Position numbers and translations under genes: made by a program. 64,000 bases of DNA from Acanthopleura granulata (Eukaryota > Mollusca > Polyplacophora > Chitonida > Chitonidae): positions 10,295,306 to 10,359,305 of the forward strand of contig JABBOT010000001.1 in NCBI GenBank assembly GCA_016165875.1. Reading direction: 5' to 3'. The notes beneath the pieces were generated by a model that saw nothing but the letters and a program-made list of their open reading frames with translations, ran no database searches and had not been told where the DNA came from. Below are positions 37,013 to 49,596 of the stretch, in pieces (position 1 is the first letter of the stretch; every line of letters starts with the position of its first letter).

Positions 37013-40000
37013 AATCACGTCACAAAAGGACATCACCCTGATGTAACATGACATCTCGAAAACTGCTTGTTGGCCAAGCACCTCCTGATATGTTCGAGTA
37101 GTGTCTCTTGGTTTTGTCGAACATTCCGATATAAACCGTTAAGGTCCACTCCACCGGGAGCTTCACCACCCACGAATTGTGCACACTGCATACTATACTG
37201 TGCGCTCCCTTAGGAGGCAGTGAGAACAACGCCTTTCATTGGGTGTACCAGATGAAATGTTCGGTCCATTCAAATCACGCCACACCCTGTTGCTATTCTT
37301 CCGCTGTTTAAGAAGGCACCATACGAGGAAGCAATTTTGCCTAAACGCCATGACTACATATACACCTTCACCAGGATTTAGTCCATGGCGTAACTTAGAG
37401 CTCGCCAAAAGCCGCTTTGGGAACCAGTCTCCTGATGCTTGTGATCCCCTTGCTGGTCAACCCGGTTATTTATATTCCAACAGGCTTTTCCCTATACATG
37501 AGTTACCACGATGTCGTTGTATCATGAGTTGGATCTTCTAACATTTCGGCCAAATTTACGATTTTGTAAGCAGTGGAAAATCTCAGCCTTTCTTTGAAGT
37601 CAGAAATACAAGTGAAATAAAGAAGGCAGACAAGGAGACAAATAAGGAGTCCGAGTACCAGGGGATACGGCCATACACTGCTAAGATTAAGTTGATTAAT
37701 TGATAGACTGTTCTTTAAAACCATCCTGAAGAATGTTTCACTTACAATTACTGTCGGTTAGTTTTATTGGTGAAGGAGAGGTGAATCCTCGGAGACGTTG
37801 ATGAATCCTAGTGTTGGCCATTGTCTGGGAGCCCTGTAATGCCCTCGGAGACTCAGTTATCGTGAGTAAGGTCAACTAACCACTTCAAAGGACACAGCTG
37901 ATAGCCTCTTCACTCAGTCGGAAGTAATTGCTTGGAACTAGACAGGTGGTTTAGCAGCTGACCATTGAAAATGTGTCTTTGGTGGCTTATAGTCACAAAC
38001 AGGTGCGCTCACAGACGGAACAATCTTCTCGGAGGAGTCAGAGAGAGACAAATGTGACAGATGTAGTGTAGTCACTCATCACCACAAACAGGTCCTCACA
38101 TAAACAGCAGATACGACACATGTTCTCATTGATTTCTCACTCCAGCTGCTTGGAATTCGCAACCTGGGAAAGCTCTAATTTCATCAACATTAAAGAGGCT
38201 CAGGCTTCTTGGTCTTGTCTGTCGACAAGAACTCTCACTCATTGTTTACTCATGGTGTTTAAGCAGCGAGATTGTACATTCAATAAGTGCAGGGTATCAG
38301 AATCACAGCCCCTAGTCTACAACCGGAAGGTGTACAATGGCATGTGCCTTCAAGCTTCTAGAGAAACCATTTTATTTTTTCATCTGCGAAGCTTTTGCAG
38401 TACAGAATGTGCAGTGCGTGTATGGACGTTTTCAGCGCATTCCTTACACTGTTACAGTGTTGTGGAGGCCTACAATCCGTCAATGTGTGATTCAGACAAT
38501 TGGAGATTGTTCATTTTGACTCTATCGATGAAGGTTATCCAATATGCAAAATCCAACTGGTATATGGCTTTCTTGTATGGCGCCGTCATTCATTTGTCTG
38601 TAACATGTCGTTAATTTGTTTTATTCTGTAAAATGAGCTTACCGAATTGACTGAATCGCAACACCAGGAACGTAATATGCCTTTTACAGTGAAATAAACT
38701 TTCTGGATTTTCTTGCATAATGCATCCAGTTAAATTGGTCCCTCTTCTCGGGTGATTGTCGTCCATCATGCCCATGTAATGTTACCTGTGATGCATATTT
38801 TTCGGCTTTTACTCAGATGTTGCTTTTTTCTTTTTCTTTCTTTTTTTTTCGTTTTTAGATGGGAGTTCTAGATTGCCTCAAGAGGCGTTCAAAATGAGTG
38901 GTGTATTTATTAAGACCGAAAACTTGGACATTTCATCCGTAGTTTCCAGAAACAGTGGATATACACATACAATTAAAGAGTCAAAAAGTTGGTTCAATAG
39001 CTTTCATATATAGTCATGGAAAAGGTGTTTCCACCAATGTACTGCTTTAAGACCATAATACTTTTAGTTGTTATAACTCTAGAAACGCATGCAGTCAGTA
39101 AAGCTTCCTGGCAGCCACTTCAACTACGTGTACTCAAAATGTTTACACTTTCCATTCATATTTCCCAATGACTTGTGTGTTTTGTGTAAATTTTCCCAAA
39201 CCCAATCATTTAACATTACTATTTTCTATTTTTATAGATCGAGTACAGAGTGGGAATGGAGTCAGCGTGTAGTGGGATGCACAGCGTCCTCCGGTAAAGA
39301 CATGCTGCTCAGCGACCACTTTTTAGTGGCAAATGGTTGGATGGACAAAACTGAAGGCTGTGATTTACACATACTTTTCTTACCACATTGAAAACTGGTT
39401 AAATCCTTCACATATATGTGGCCCCGAAGACTTTATCCCAACATTCAAATGCCTCACTGTCAATGTGTCGGCATAATGCGCACTCATGGACCTCTCTCAG
39501 CTTTCTGCTTTTTGGATTGACAACAGGCTAAGGTGGCTGTCGGTCACTGGATCAACACACCATATAAAATATTCTCCGCTGTGGGCGAGGGTGCTGTCAG
39601 GTTACAAGCCTCTCACTTCTGTTGACCCAATCAGGCAGCGTAAGGTGATGAACTATTGTTTAACCGTAAAACTGTTAGTCTTGTGCCTTTCGTTGGAAAA
39701 TTGGTGAACAAAATCAATGAACTCAGTAACACAGTGTTTGAAGTACTGATGCGTCCAGACATACATAGTAGGCCATTAGTGATAGACCAGTCAATAGAGC
39801 GGCTTTCAAAGCTAAAGTCGAAAGTGTATTTGGAGGCGAGCTGCTGAATCTCATTTTCATAGCTTACTGTATGAGATCCTTATTATGTATTAGTTCTCCT
39901 CATCGTAAATCAGATGACTTCAGATCTGCCCCATGACATAGGTAAATGGTACGACTGAGGCGCCCTTTATCTGATGTTTCGTTGTGGCATTGCTGTATAA

Positions 40001-43000
40001 AATCAGATGATGTGAAATCTGCTTAATTATATCAGTCCACACTCGGAATCTGGTGCAGAAATTAAATTCATGGGGTTTGTTGTTTGCTTTTGGTGATGAA
40101 ATAATAAATGCGCGTCTTTTCCAACTTAACAACTTTTAAACTAATATAGTCAACTATTTGGATACTGATTTAATCCATTAGCCAAGAGTCTTTCCTTCAT
40201 GATTCAAAACTGTTGATTGCATGAATCTCTGCATAAATTCTGCATAGTAATTTCTTGCTCAGTATACTTTCTTGATTCTTTAGTGGTTTGTTTCGAACAT
40301 TTTGGAAACTGGTTTTCCGATTATTGACGCGGAACGTTCACAAAGGTTGGCGGATGATATGCAAATTCTGATGACTAATAGTAAAAGAGAAGAGTGAAAG
40401 TCTTGATTCAAGGAGAGCATATGCTACTGTGCCAAATTTATATCTTACATCAGCGGGGACGCTTCTCGGTGTGCTTTTCTAGTAGATGATAAGGAAGTTT
40501 CCCATTTTGTTTTCGGAATGTCGATGAATTTGTTTATGTATTACCAACCATGATTAACCTGGAGTCAGCCAACGAGGTCTATCTCGAGTTTTCTGCTCGT
40601 CTCACAGGAAAACACGTCCTTGGCTATAAGTTGTTACAGGAATCATTATGTTCCCAGTATGATGCCCCCAAGGAGACTTACTTCTGTTGAGTTATGGTTG
40701 CCTCCGTCGGTCTAAATCAGGAGGGGAGTCAACAGCGAGTAATTCCACACCCCAAAATCGCAGAACTATGTCCAAACCGTTATACCTATTCATAAGCTGC
40801 TGTCCATGCTGAACAGCGTTTGATACATATAGGCGTGGATACAGTGTGTACAGCTAGTGTTAATCCAAGGCCACCAGCGTTCAGTGCCACGTGACCTTAT
40901 GTCAGCTACACGGGAACATAATCAATAAATGCAATAACACAGCCATGAGATCTACAGGATTGTCATTTCTGGATCCAGGTTATCAACTTCTCACACTCTC
41001 TCAGGCAATAAATACACTGCCATAAATATAAATGACCTGTGGGTATGTCTGAAGTGTGGGATTCAGCAATATTTGGCAATGTTCTTGAAATAAAACAAAA
41101 AATAGGACAAAGCCGGAAAAATTATTAAGGAAAAAACATTTTTGGCATCCTAACAACTGATAGAGGATCCTACTTTATACCGATAATTACTGATGTTCAA
41201 TAAGAAGAGTATGTTGCTTGTACGAACGTGGTGTCATGTACTGGCACTTGGCATTGGTGTATACCTAAATGATGTCTCTTGTAAATTTGTATGGTGTGAA
41301 AGGGAATGGTCGTCTGGTGTACAGATATCATGCATTCACGTCTAGAATACGATGCCTTCGCTTTTGTCTCAATAAAGAAATAGATATATAAATGAATAAA
41401 TAAACTTCTTAATTGCCTACTGAAACTCACTTCAACTACGACAGCTAATGAGATCTCATAAGTTATGTGTGACGAAACCTAAAGCGACAATTTGAAACAC
41501 CTGTCAAACGGACAGATCACTTATTGGAGTCACGCTGTGGGTCAAGGTCAGATAATGCCACAAGAAGCTTAGGTCCAAGGTACTGCTGAAATTCTTGTTA
41601 ACACCAAGAAACGGACGTTTTTATGGATTCTGGGGATAAGTTGCTTCTGTAGCTAATTAAAGTATTTCACAGTGTTCATGAAATGTTTCTGATCATCCCT
41701 CGTATAGCTAGTTAAAAAAGACCGTCAAAATTCAAAAGACAAGCATTGGTATCTTTAGAAACGACCAATGAGTAAGTGTTAAACATTTTCAAGTTAGATA
41801 ATCCAGTGAAGACACCTTACAAAGAAAACTACGATGATTTTTCCAGATTCGAGAACGAACAAACAGAGGTTAAGCCTGTGAAAACGGCACATGAGGGTAA
41901 ACAAAATATTTCGTCCACTTGGTCTAACTTGAAGGCGTGTTGGTTTGATATTTTTACGTGCTTGTCGAAGGTACAGTGCTGTTCACTTCCGCCGTAAGAA
42001 CGTATACACAGAGCGAGCCGTTTAAATCAGCCGGAGGCTGAAACCTACGTTTCCTCTGTATTGATGGTTCCTAAATATAGCATGGCGTAATGTAATTGGC
42101 AAGGCTGACTTGATGGCCACAGCCTGACATAGACGTTGCATCCCGGAATGGGGGCAATACATTTATTAGGGCTTACCACTGGGAACAGAACTGGTTCATG
42201 TACCGTTGAGGCCAAGTCTCCGGACACTCGCCATGGATTATACACCTTATCTGGGAGGCATATCAATATATTCCAGCCTGTTTCTCTGTTCACAACACCA
42301 AAGACAAATGTAGTTTGTTCTCAGTTTCATTCCCAAGACTTGCCGTACTCTGCTTTGGTAGAGGTACGTGGTACACAGCTTTTACTCTTCGTTTCCACCG
42401 TGACATAAATAGTGTATGGGACAAGTAGAATGTATGTTTTATACGGCGAGGGATAAGGGCGAAGAGAGCAAGGGGCTCTCTAAAGTATCGTTATTCTAAA
42501 GACGGCCGAAATATCCCCTAAACAAAGATACATAACCAAGTCTGGAGACACTACAGGGTTAAACCATCGTAGTCATTCAAAAATATTTAATATTAGGTGA
42601 CCAGGGGAAAAATTTGCTGTTCTAAATCCCTTAAATTCACTTTCTAATTGACATCTAACAATCTGATATATTCAGCTAAATGAGCTGTTTCATTTCTGAC
42701 CATCAGTGTGGTACTGCGTGTTCGCCGCAAAGTCTACCGGTCTTGCATTATTTATGCAGAAAGCGGATTGGTGGAGTGATTTAGACACTTAACAAGTATT
42801 ATTTCGATTTGGTGCCCGACTGTGAAGTCGCTGGCCCGAAACCCTGAGTGCTCAACATTTTCATCACTAGAACATCTGCTATATCCAGAAAGTGTGATCT
42901 CTTATAACGATAATGCTGTCCTATAGATTCAGTTGTAATTTAAGGGATGGTCTTCGCCAGCTGCACGGTATCAAACACTACTTCATGATATACAAATATG

Positions 43001-44012
43001 TAAACAGTTGCGACACTGATGTTAGAAACAAACTAATGTAGAAGGCGCAAGATAATTACACACTAAGTTATTGTTATAATCAGAAAAGACCAGTTTAGTG
43101 TGCTGTCCGGATAGGAATAGTAACAACTGCACAGAAATTCCTAGCAAACTATTTATGGTTATTATCATAGCTAGAAAACCATCTTCAAAATAACACGATG
43201 TCCTTAGGTATCCTTCATGTAAAACAAACATGAACACATAACCAAAAAAAAAATTTTTTTAAGTGTGGCGGGTTTGACGTCCCATTAGGTTGTGACAAAG
43301 GGTACAACCTGGACTCTCTAATAATACCTCGGTCATGGATGTAAATTTCATAGGGCCATATTCTGCTCTCCCATCTCCACCACCCCCCCTCCCGCTCTCC
43401 CACCCTCCTGGCCTTCGGACAGGTATGTGTGGGCTGAGTAATGGCTGCACTCCTCTCCCCAAAAGATTTAGTCTCTGATCTTTGAGGCTAGTGAAACTAT
43501 ACTTACCACAATTTGAACCCAAGGGAACTTAGTTATGTGTTATCCTGGAGATACCTGCATCACTTTGAATGATGTATAATTCATCACTCGAATGCCCTGT
43601 TCACACAAAAACTTGCTAAATCATTAAAGCGAAACGGAAAGCATCTGACTTCCTGTAGACATCTCCTCTAGGACAAGTTCTTAGGTTTGTGCGGCTTGAA
43701 ACTATCGCCACATCCAGGATTGCTTGCTTAGGCGGTTTTCATACCATCATCATTCATCAGTGATGCGTCTTTTGTCAATAAGCCCTGGGTAGAAGGCATA
43801 GTACTAGCAACGTAAAGGAGACACAACTTGTAGTCGATACTTTGCGCACTCTCTCCAAGAATTTCAAACTGTATTGATGCTCAAAGTTTAGACAATTTCC
43901 AAATATTTTTTCATACCAAGCGCACCCGTACACCAAAAATGACAGGCTGGCAGCGCGAAAAATTTCTCAGATACCGGTATACGTTAGCCTAAGTGGACGT
44001 TAGCCTAAGTGG
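37013..44012. other. Seven kilobases without a recognised gene
   Basis: The longest ORF is 164 aa on the plus strand (38,120-38,614), with no recognisable domain, signal peptide or repeat. A pyrimidine-rich stretch ending in 'tttttag' lies at 38,822-38,859 and another ends 'ttttatag' near 39,237. Either could serve as a 3' splice site, but no convincing exon follows. A repeat-like stretch at about 43,225-43,530 ends, on the minus strand, in 'gacgtcaaacccgccacact' and an A-run, which resembles a SINE 3' end. A 16-bp tandem duplication (acgttagcctaagtgg) lies at 43,981-44,012, next to SINE-B. Confidence 0.4.
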
Positions 44013-44330
44013 ACGGCCTAGGTGGGCTGGTGGCCTCGAGCTCAGGAGACCCAGGATCAATCCTGGGTCGGGTCATATCAGACTTTAAAAATGGCACTTG
44101 TTGCTTCTTCGCTTGTCTCTCGGCACTGATAGGTTGGAACAAAGTAACAGGACTGGTCGGCTCGGTGTCGTTATAATATGACTGGGTTGAGTGTCATGTC
44201 TGCTGTCGTCGGCAGTGACACACCAGTGGCTTTGGCTACTAATATGACTCATTGCGTAGGCACTGACATCTTTGTAATGTGATAATTATTAAAGTGTTAA
44301 GTAACCTTTCTTACAAGAAAAAAAAATGCA
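44013..44330 (+). mobile_element. SINE-B copy
   Basis: The tRNA-like head includes a B-box-like ggatcaatcc. The body then runs ttgttgcttcttcgcttg, gaacaaagtaacaggactgg, tcggctcggtgtcgttataa, gactgggttgagtgtcatg. This is the same order as in the minus-strand copy at 8.6 kb. It ends in an A-run near 44,323-44,331. Confidence 0.75.
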
Positions 44331-44454
44331 ACAGATATAGTCTTAGACATTTTGGAAGTGGTTTAAGGATATTCTCAACTACCAGACATGGACAAGCCTT
44401 ACACAACACCATTGGTTATTTGGACTGATCGGACAGGAATTTGTGCATAATTAA

Positions 44455-44846
44455 TTATGAACAGTGGGTATTTACGAACTGCTGTTTTTACTCTCTGTAA
44501 TGTCAGTTCACAGCTCAATTCGATTTGCATCTTTGAATGTAAATGATCTCCGTGATACTAACAGGCAAGAGCTGGTGAAAAGTTTTGTATTTGAGAATGA
44601 TACTGATGTCCTGTTTTTGCAAGAAACCCATTTTGCCAATTATAATGACACAAAAGGAGTACACATCCCCGGTGATGCACGGTGGGAGTACGGGACAAAC
44701 AGGAGCTGTGGAATGGGGATCATTGTAAGGTATACCGTAGAGTGTAACATACGGAAGGTAATTAGGTGTCTGTAGGGTCGTTATATAACCATGAAAGTGG
44801 AAATCAATAACACCGCCCTCAATCTCGTGCGTGTTTACGCCCATAA
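44455..44846 (+). mobile_element. LINE copy 1: endonuclease-domain fragment
   Basis: The fragment covers the start of ORF2 of the LINE family found three more times to the right. Its open part (44,464-44,772, stop at 44,773) begins just before the endonuclease (SIRFASLNVNDLRD). It carries the glutamate motif FLQETHF and the GMGIIVRY block, then continues past the stop (INNTALNLV) to about 44,846. There it meets the 5' region of copy 2 directly. ORF1, the rest of the endonuclease and the reverse transcriptase are absent. It is inactive. Confidence 0.85.
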
Positions 44847-45009
44847 CGGTTGTTGGTTCTCTGCTGTGTACTCATTTGTGCAACAACAACATTTGTTTTT
44901 GAGACTGATTTTTTGGTGAACTAGGTGCCCACAGAGCTTGAATTTGGCAAAGGTGACTGGTGAAGGGCATGTGCCCCGTTGTGACAGGTATGTCCAAGCC
45001 CGGACAGGT

Positions 45010-46092
45010 ATGTCTTTTTCGCCTGTAAACAGGCCAAGCCAAACATTGTCTGTGTCAGTTTCTACACGAAGCAGCCCGACACTTTCTACGGCTGTCCAGA
45101 GGGACTTTCTCCCTTTTCTGTCAAGCGCGTTACATATCAAGACCGAGCTAATAAGCTTTCACAAGAACTATTGAAAGAAACATTTCTATCTTCGCCTGTC
45201 CACCGTGGATGGGTATAATAGTGAGTAAATCCAATGTTGTTATAAATGGAAGGACGTGGTCTATTATGCCAACGCCGTCAGTTTACCTGAATCTATCGAG
45301 GTGAAACTATCGAGGCAGCTTTCAAACCTTATGGTGAATGCCTGGGTGTGACGAAACCCAGATTTTCAGACCCGGAGCTCTCACATGTTCGGACAGGTAT
45401 TAGGATTTACAGATTTAGATGTCACAAAGTTCGTTATGTACCGAATTTCATTAATTTCGGTGGTGACATTGTGATGCTTACCTGCTCGGGGCAGACCTAT
45501 GAATGTCGGAGGTGCGGCCAGTGATTGTTGTGAGAGAGCAACGTCGTACGCGGTGCGGGTTAAAGGACCCTGCCCACTACGAGCCGGTATAGCAAAGAAG
45601 ACGCCTTAAAAGAGGATGGCGTTGAGAATGACGTTGGTGTTGACGTCAGCGGCGATGATGACCCCTATTCAACCACCCGCCATGGAAATGGTTCAAGACA
45701 GCGACAACAACGAAGACGAAATCAATGGAAATAACTACGATCGCGGTGATGACGACGCCACCGTCGATAACGAGCCTGACAAGGAGATGGAAGACCGTGA
45801 GAAAACTAAGAACACCGATGTAGTGCTTGTGGGTGATCATGAAACGTCCTCAGCTATCCCGTGTGTGAAGAGTGTGGTCGTGGCTGATGTGTACGCTCCC
45901 GACGTGCGTTCACCAGTCCTAGTCGAAGAAAAGAGAGGTAAGCTGGACAATGGCAGCACAGCTGAAGAGGCAGTGTCATCTGTCCCGTCCAGTTCCCTTC
46001 CTACTGATCATGATGGTGCTGACGCCGATCAATCGTCAGACTGTATGACGTCGACTCCATTCCAAGAGGGTGACACCATGTTTCTAGAATAA
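45010..46092 (+). pseudogene. LINE copy 2 ORF1 (RNA-binding, zinc-knuckle protein), broken
   Basis: ORF1 proteins of this LINE group bind the element RNA. The start at 45,010 is chosen because the following residues (FSPVNRPSQT) recur at the corresponding place in copies 3 and 4. The conserved N-terminal block ends in STAVQRDF...KNY. After a frameshift the region before the knuckles continues (FKPYGECLGVTKP, VRTGIRIYRFRCH, FINFGGDIVM, YECRRCGQ). A deletion then joins knuckle 1 to the end of knuckle 3 (SDCC), removing knuckle 2 and shifting the frame. The acidic linker (45,616-46,089) ends at a TAA (46,090). The conserved basic C-terminus (LLASRARQRMKRDK) lies just beyond that stop, so the stop truncates the normal tail. 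Confidence 0.8.
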
Positions 46093-46182
46093 AGGAAAAG
46101 AAAATTGCTTGCTTCTCGTGCGAGGCAACGAATGAAAAGAGACAAATGGGCAGCGGAATCAGGAGTCTCTTATTTTTCCACA

Positions 46183-49100
46183 ATGGGTATATATGCTCTA
46201 CCTTTACTTATTTGTATAATGAGCTTAAATAATATTCATGTTGTGACTTTCAACGTTAATGGTTTACGGAATCCTTCGAAACAAGCACAGGTTAAGCAGT
46301 TTGTTTTCGATAAAAGAACTGATGTGCTATTCTTACAGGAAACACAATTCGAAAACTACAGTGACACTAAATACTTGCAAATCCTGGGCGATGCAAGGTG
46401 GGCGTAAGGGTCAAAGCGAAGTTGTGGGGTGGGAATAATTATTAGGTACACAGAAAGTACAAAGGTGCCCTAACGGTCGGTACATAAGCCTAAGGGTTGA
46501 ACTCAACAACTCAACAAACCTTGTTTGTGTATATGCCTCTAATAATCCGACGGAAAGAAAAAGAATTTATTTCTAATTTAGATACTGTGATGCAGCGCAG
46601 TGAGTTGGTTATTTTGGGTGGGGATTTTAATTGTGTCGAGAGCATTCAATTAGATAGCGTCGACCGTGCCGCTAATGGAAGGAATGTTATTTATTTATTT
46701 ATTTGACTTGTGTTTTACGCCGTACTCAAGAATATTTCATTTATACGACGGCGGCCAGCATTATGGTTGGGGGAAACCTGGCAGAGCCCGGAGAAAACCC
46801 ACGACCATCCGCAGGTTGCTGGCAGACCTTCCCAAGTACGACCGGAGAGGAAGCCAGCATGAGCTGCTCTTGAACTCACAGCGACCCCATTGGTGGGAGG
46901 CTTCCGGTCATTGTGCCGCGATAGCGCGCTAACCGACTGAGCCAAGAAGGCCCCCTCTAATGGAAGGAATGGTGGCGTAAACGAAATTAATAATTTGAAA
47001 AGAGATTTTGGCATTTGTGATATTTTTAGGAAAGCACATCCGAATAAGAATTGCTACACGTGGTTTAGGGGCCAGTGTGCTAGCAGACTGGATAGATTTT
47101 ATATCCCTGACGCTGTGCTCAATTATGTAACCCAATGTAATGCTATACATGTGTCATTTTCTGATCATTCGTGTTTGTTTTTTGATATTTCTTTTGAAGA
47201 TGTAATTTCATGGGGACCATTCTACTGGAAATGTAATACTTCTGTGTTAAATGACACAGCACATACTGATAATATTGAATGTTCCGTGATATTTTTTTTG
47301 TCTGTACAACTGATCATACAGATTTAATAGACAGATGGGAGACATTTAAAAGGGAATATAAAGACAGAATTCGAAGTTACTGTAAGGAGAAATCCATGAA
47401 CAAAAAGCGTGATTTGTTGGAACTTGAACAAGAATTAAATGTGTTAAATCCAGTTCAATCTGTGAGCGTAATGACAATGTGGAAAAACTCTTTATAAGTC
47501 TTTATAAATGCTCTTTATAAGTCGAATAACGTCTTGGCGGTTATCCGTGCCAAAGCTGTTCATTTTGATCAGGGAGAAAAACCAACGAAATATTTCATCA
47601 GACGAGAAGTTGGTAGGGACAGAAAGAAGATGATCAAAAGTATTATTTGTCTCAGGAAGGCATTGCTGAGTGTATAAGGTCATATTACATGAAACTGTAT
47701 ACTGAAGAAGATACTGACTGCTCCATTCAAGATGAGTTCGTCATCGCTTCCGATGTTAAATGAAGATTGTAAAACTGCATGCCAAGGCCTTATGACTGAA
47801 CAGGATTTGTTTTTTGCGGTAAAAAATATGTGGAATATCAGGTCGAAGTATTTCTGACAATCTCCACTTATTACGAAATACATATGATTATGTTGAACGA
47901 AAAGATATAAAAGGATGCTTCCCTAACTTAGCCCAGGAGAAAGCCTTTGACAGAACAGACTGGTCATTTTTGTTCAAATGTTTAGAGAAATTTAACTTTT
48001 CTAACCCGTCTTCTGTAACTGGGTGGAATTATTATTTAATGATATATGATATTTCAAGTAGTGTTATTGTGAATGGGCACATAACAGAAGAATTTAAACT
48101 ATGTCGAGGGGCCGACAGGGTTGTTTTTTGTCACCATTATTATATGTGTCGTCCTTAGAGCCCTTAAAACCGATCGTTAGAAACAATAATGAAATAAAGA
48201 GTGTACGGTTACCCGGCACAAATAAGGACGCAAGAGTGTCGGCATTTGCACATCATACGACTGCAATTTTATCTGAAGAGAGTTCTGTTCCGCATGTAAT
48301 CAAAACAGCAGAAAGATATGGTAAAGCCTCAGGAGCAGAACTCAACTTCTTGAAAAGTACGTTCTTCCCATTGGTAACGGGAATGGAAATGATGGGCACT
48401 GTGGCGGGCTTAAGACCGCTAAAAACTCTAAGATTTGTGGAGTATTTTTTGGACCAGATCAAACAGAATTCAATTCTGAGCGTGTTTTAAGTAACATAAA
48501 GAAACATGTTTCGGCATGGAATGGAAGATATTTGACCCTACTCGGGAGGTCTGTCTTAATTAATACAGTGGCTTTAGCTGTCTTATGGTTATCTGCACAG
48601 TGTATTCTCTTGCCTTCTAAATGTATTAATCAATGTTCCCAAACTGTGTTTAAATTTTTATGGGATAACAAGCCGGAAAGTTTGAAGAGAGTTCTCGTAC
48701 GTAATAAGATAGCGCCTTAAGAGGTCTAAATGTACATAATGTAGAATGTAAAATAAAATCACTTGTTACTCGGCGTGTTTTAAAATGAATTCATGGAACA
48801 GCAGCGGAATGGAAATATTTTGCCATCTATCGGTTGGGTTTACCCTTAAGACATGTTTGTCACGAATTTCGTCGTTCCAATGTCCCACATTATGTCAACA
48901 TTCCACCTTTTTCATAGACTGGCTTGAACGCCTGGAGAGAATTTACTACTGGTGTACAACAACCTTTAACATTGTGTTCAAGGAGGTGTATTTACGAATA
49001 TTTTGTTACAAAAATAGTACACAATCCAAGAGCAATGCTGTCTATGCCACATTTGGACTGGGTTAGAATATGGAAATCTGTTTTTTATCAATTCTTAGAT

Positions 49101-49596
49101 CACAATTTAGTCAACTTCAGTTACAAGTTTGTCATGATATTTTGCCTGTGAAAGAAAAAGTACTTAGGAGAAATGTAGCCACCGATGACTTGTGTGTTTT
49201 TCGCTCCTTGTCTGAAACTCGCCAACATCTGTTTGTACAATGTAAGATCGTCTGGGGTCTGCCTAATAACTTTAACCAGATATTTATTTTGTATGCTAAC
49301 AACCCGCCAAATATGGATTCGGAAACATTAATTTACAAAATATTTAATTCCTCCTTTAACCAGGACGTTAGAGGTGTGATAGTGTATGTCATATGTGTTC
49401 TTCAGTTTAGTATTTGGAATGCACGCAATGACATAATATTTCACAAAAAGAACAATGTGCTGTTGCCATTGTTAAGGCTGCCAAAGGAATAATTAAAACA
49501 CGTATGCATGTTGACTTTTTCAACTAGAAAGGCGATATTTCGAGAAAATCTGGTGTAGAAACAAAGTCTTCTGAATTTTACGGAATGCTGAAGTAG
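46183..49596 (+). pseudogene. LINE copy 2 ORF2 (endonuclease-reverse transcriptase), broken
   Basis: ORF2 would nick the target and copy the element RNA. Recognisable in order: endonuclease N-terminus (VVTFNVNGLRN, FLQETQF; stop at 46,405), LGGDFNCV at about 46,612-46,635, the SINE-A insertion, then SFSDHS near 47,155-47,172. The reverse-transcriptase part starts with VHFDQGEKPTKYFIRREVG. It has a deletion after about 47,845 that removes the NWRPISLLN and QTCGIPGRS region, then AQEKAFDR near 47,932-47,955. Motif C reads FAHH at 48,245-48,256 in place of FADD, so both catalytic aspartates are lost. The C-terminal domain continues in pieces (NTVALAVLWLSAQC). Its Cys/His motif (HLFVQC) is at about 49,225-49,243 and the element's terminal MLK-stop is at 49,586-49,596. 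Confidence 0.85.
46687..46956 (-). mobile_element. SINE-A copy inside LINE copy 2, with 15-bp TSD
   Basis: A full-length minus-strand SINE-A with a (TTTA)n tail, central domain and tRNA-like head. A perfect 15-bp duplication, ctaatggaaggaatg, flanks it at 46,672-46,686 and 46,957-46,971. The duplicated bases belong to the LINE endonuclease, whose reading continues after the SINE (GGVNEINNLKRDFGICDIFR). The SINE therefore inserted after the LINE. Confidence 0.96.

Noticed and set aside
38120..38614. 164-aa plus-strand ORF outside repeats
   Set aside because: No recognisable domain, no repetition and no splice or promoter evidence. An ORF of this size can occur by chance in 64 kb read in six frames. 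Kept only as a place to test.
46715..47014. 99-aa minus-strand ORF
   Set aside because: Antisense to the LINE and sense to the SINE inserted in it; resembles the minus-strand ORF at 886-1113 because both are SINE-A.
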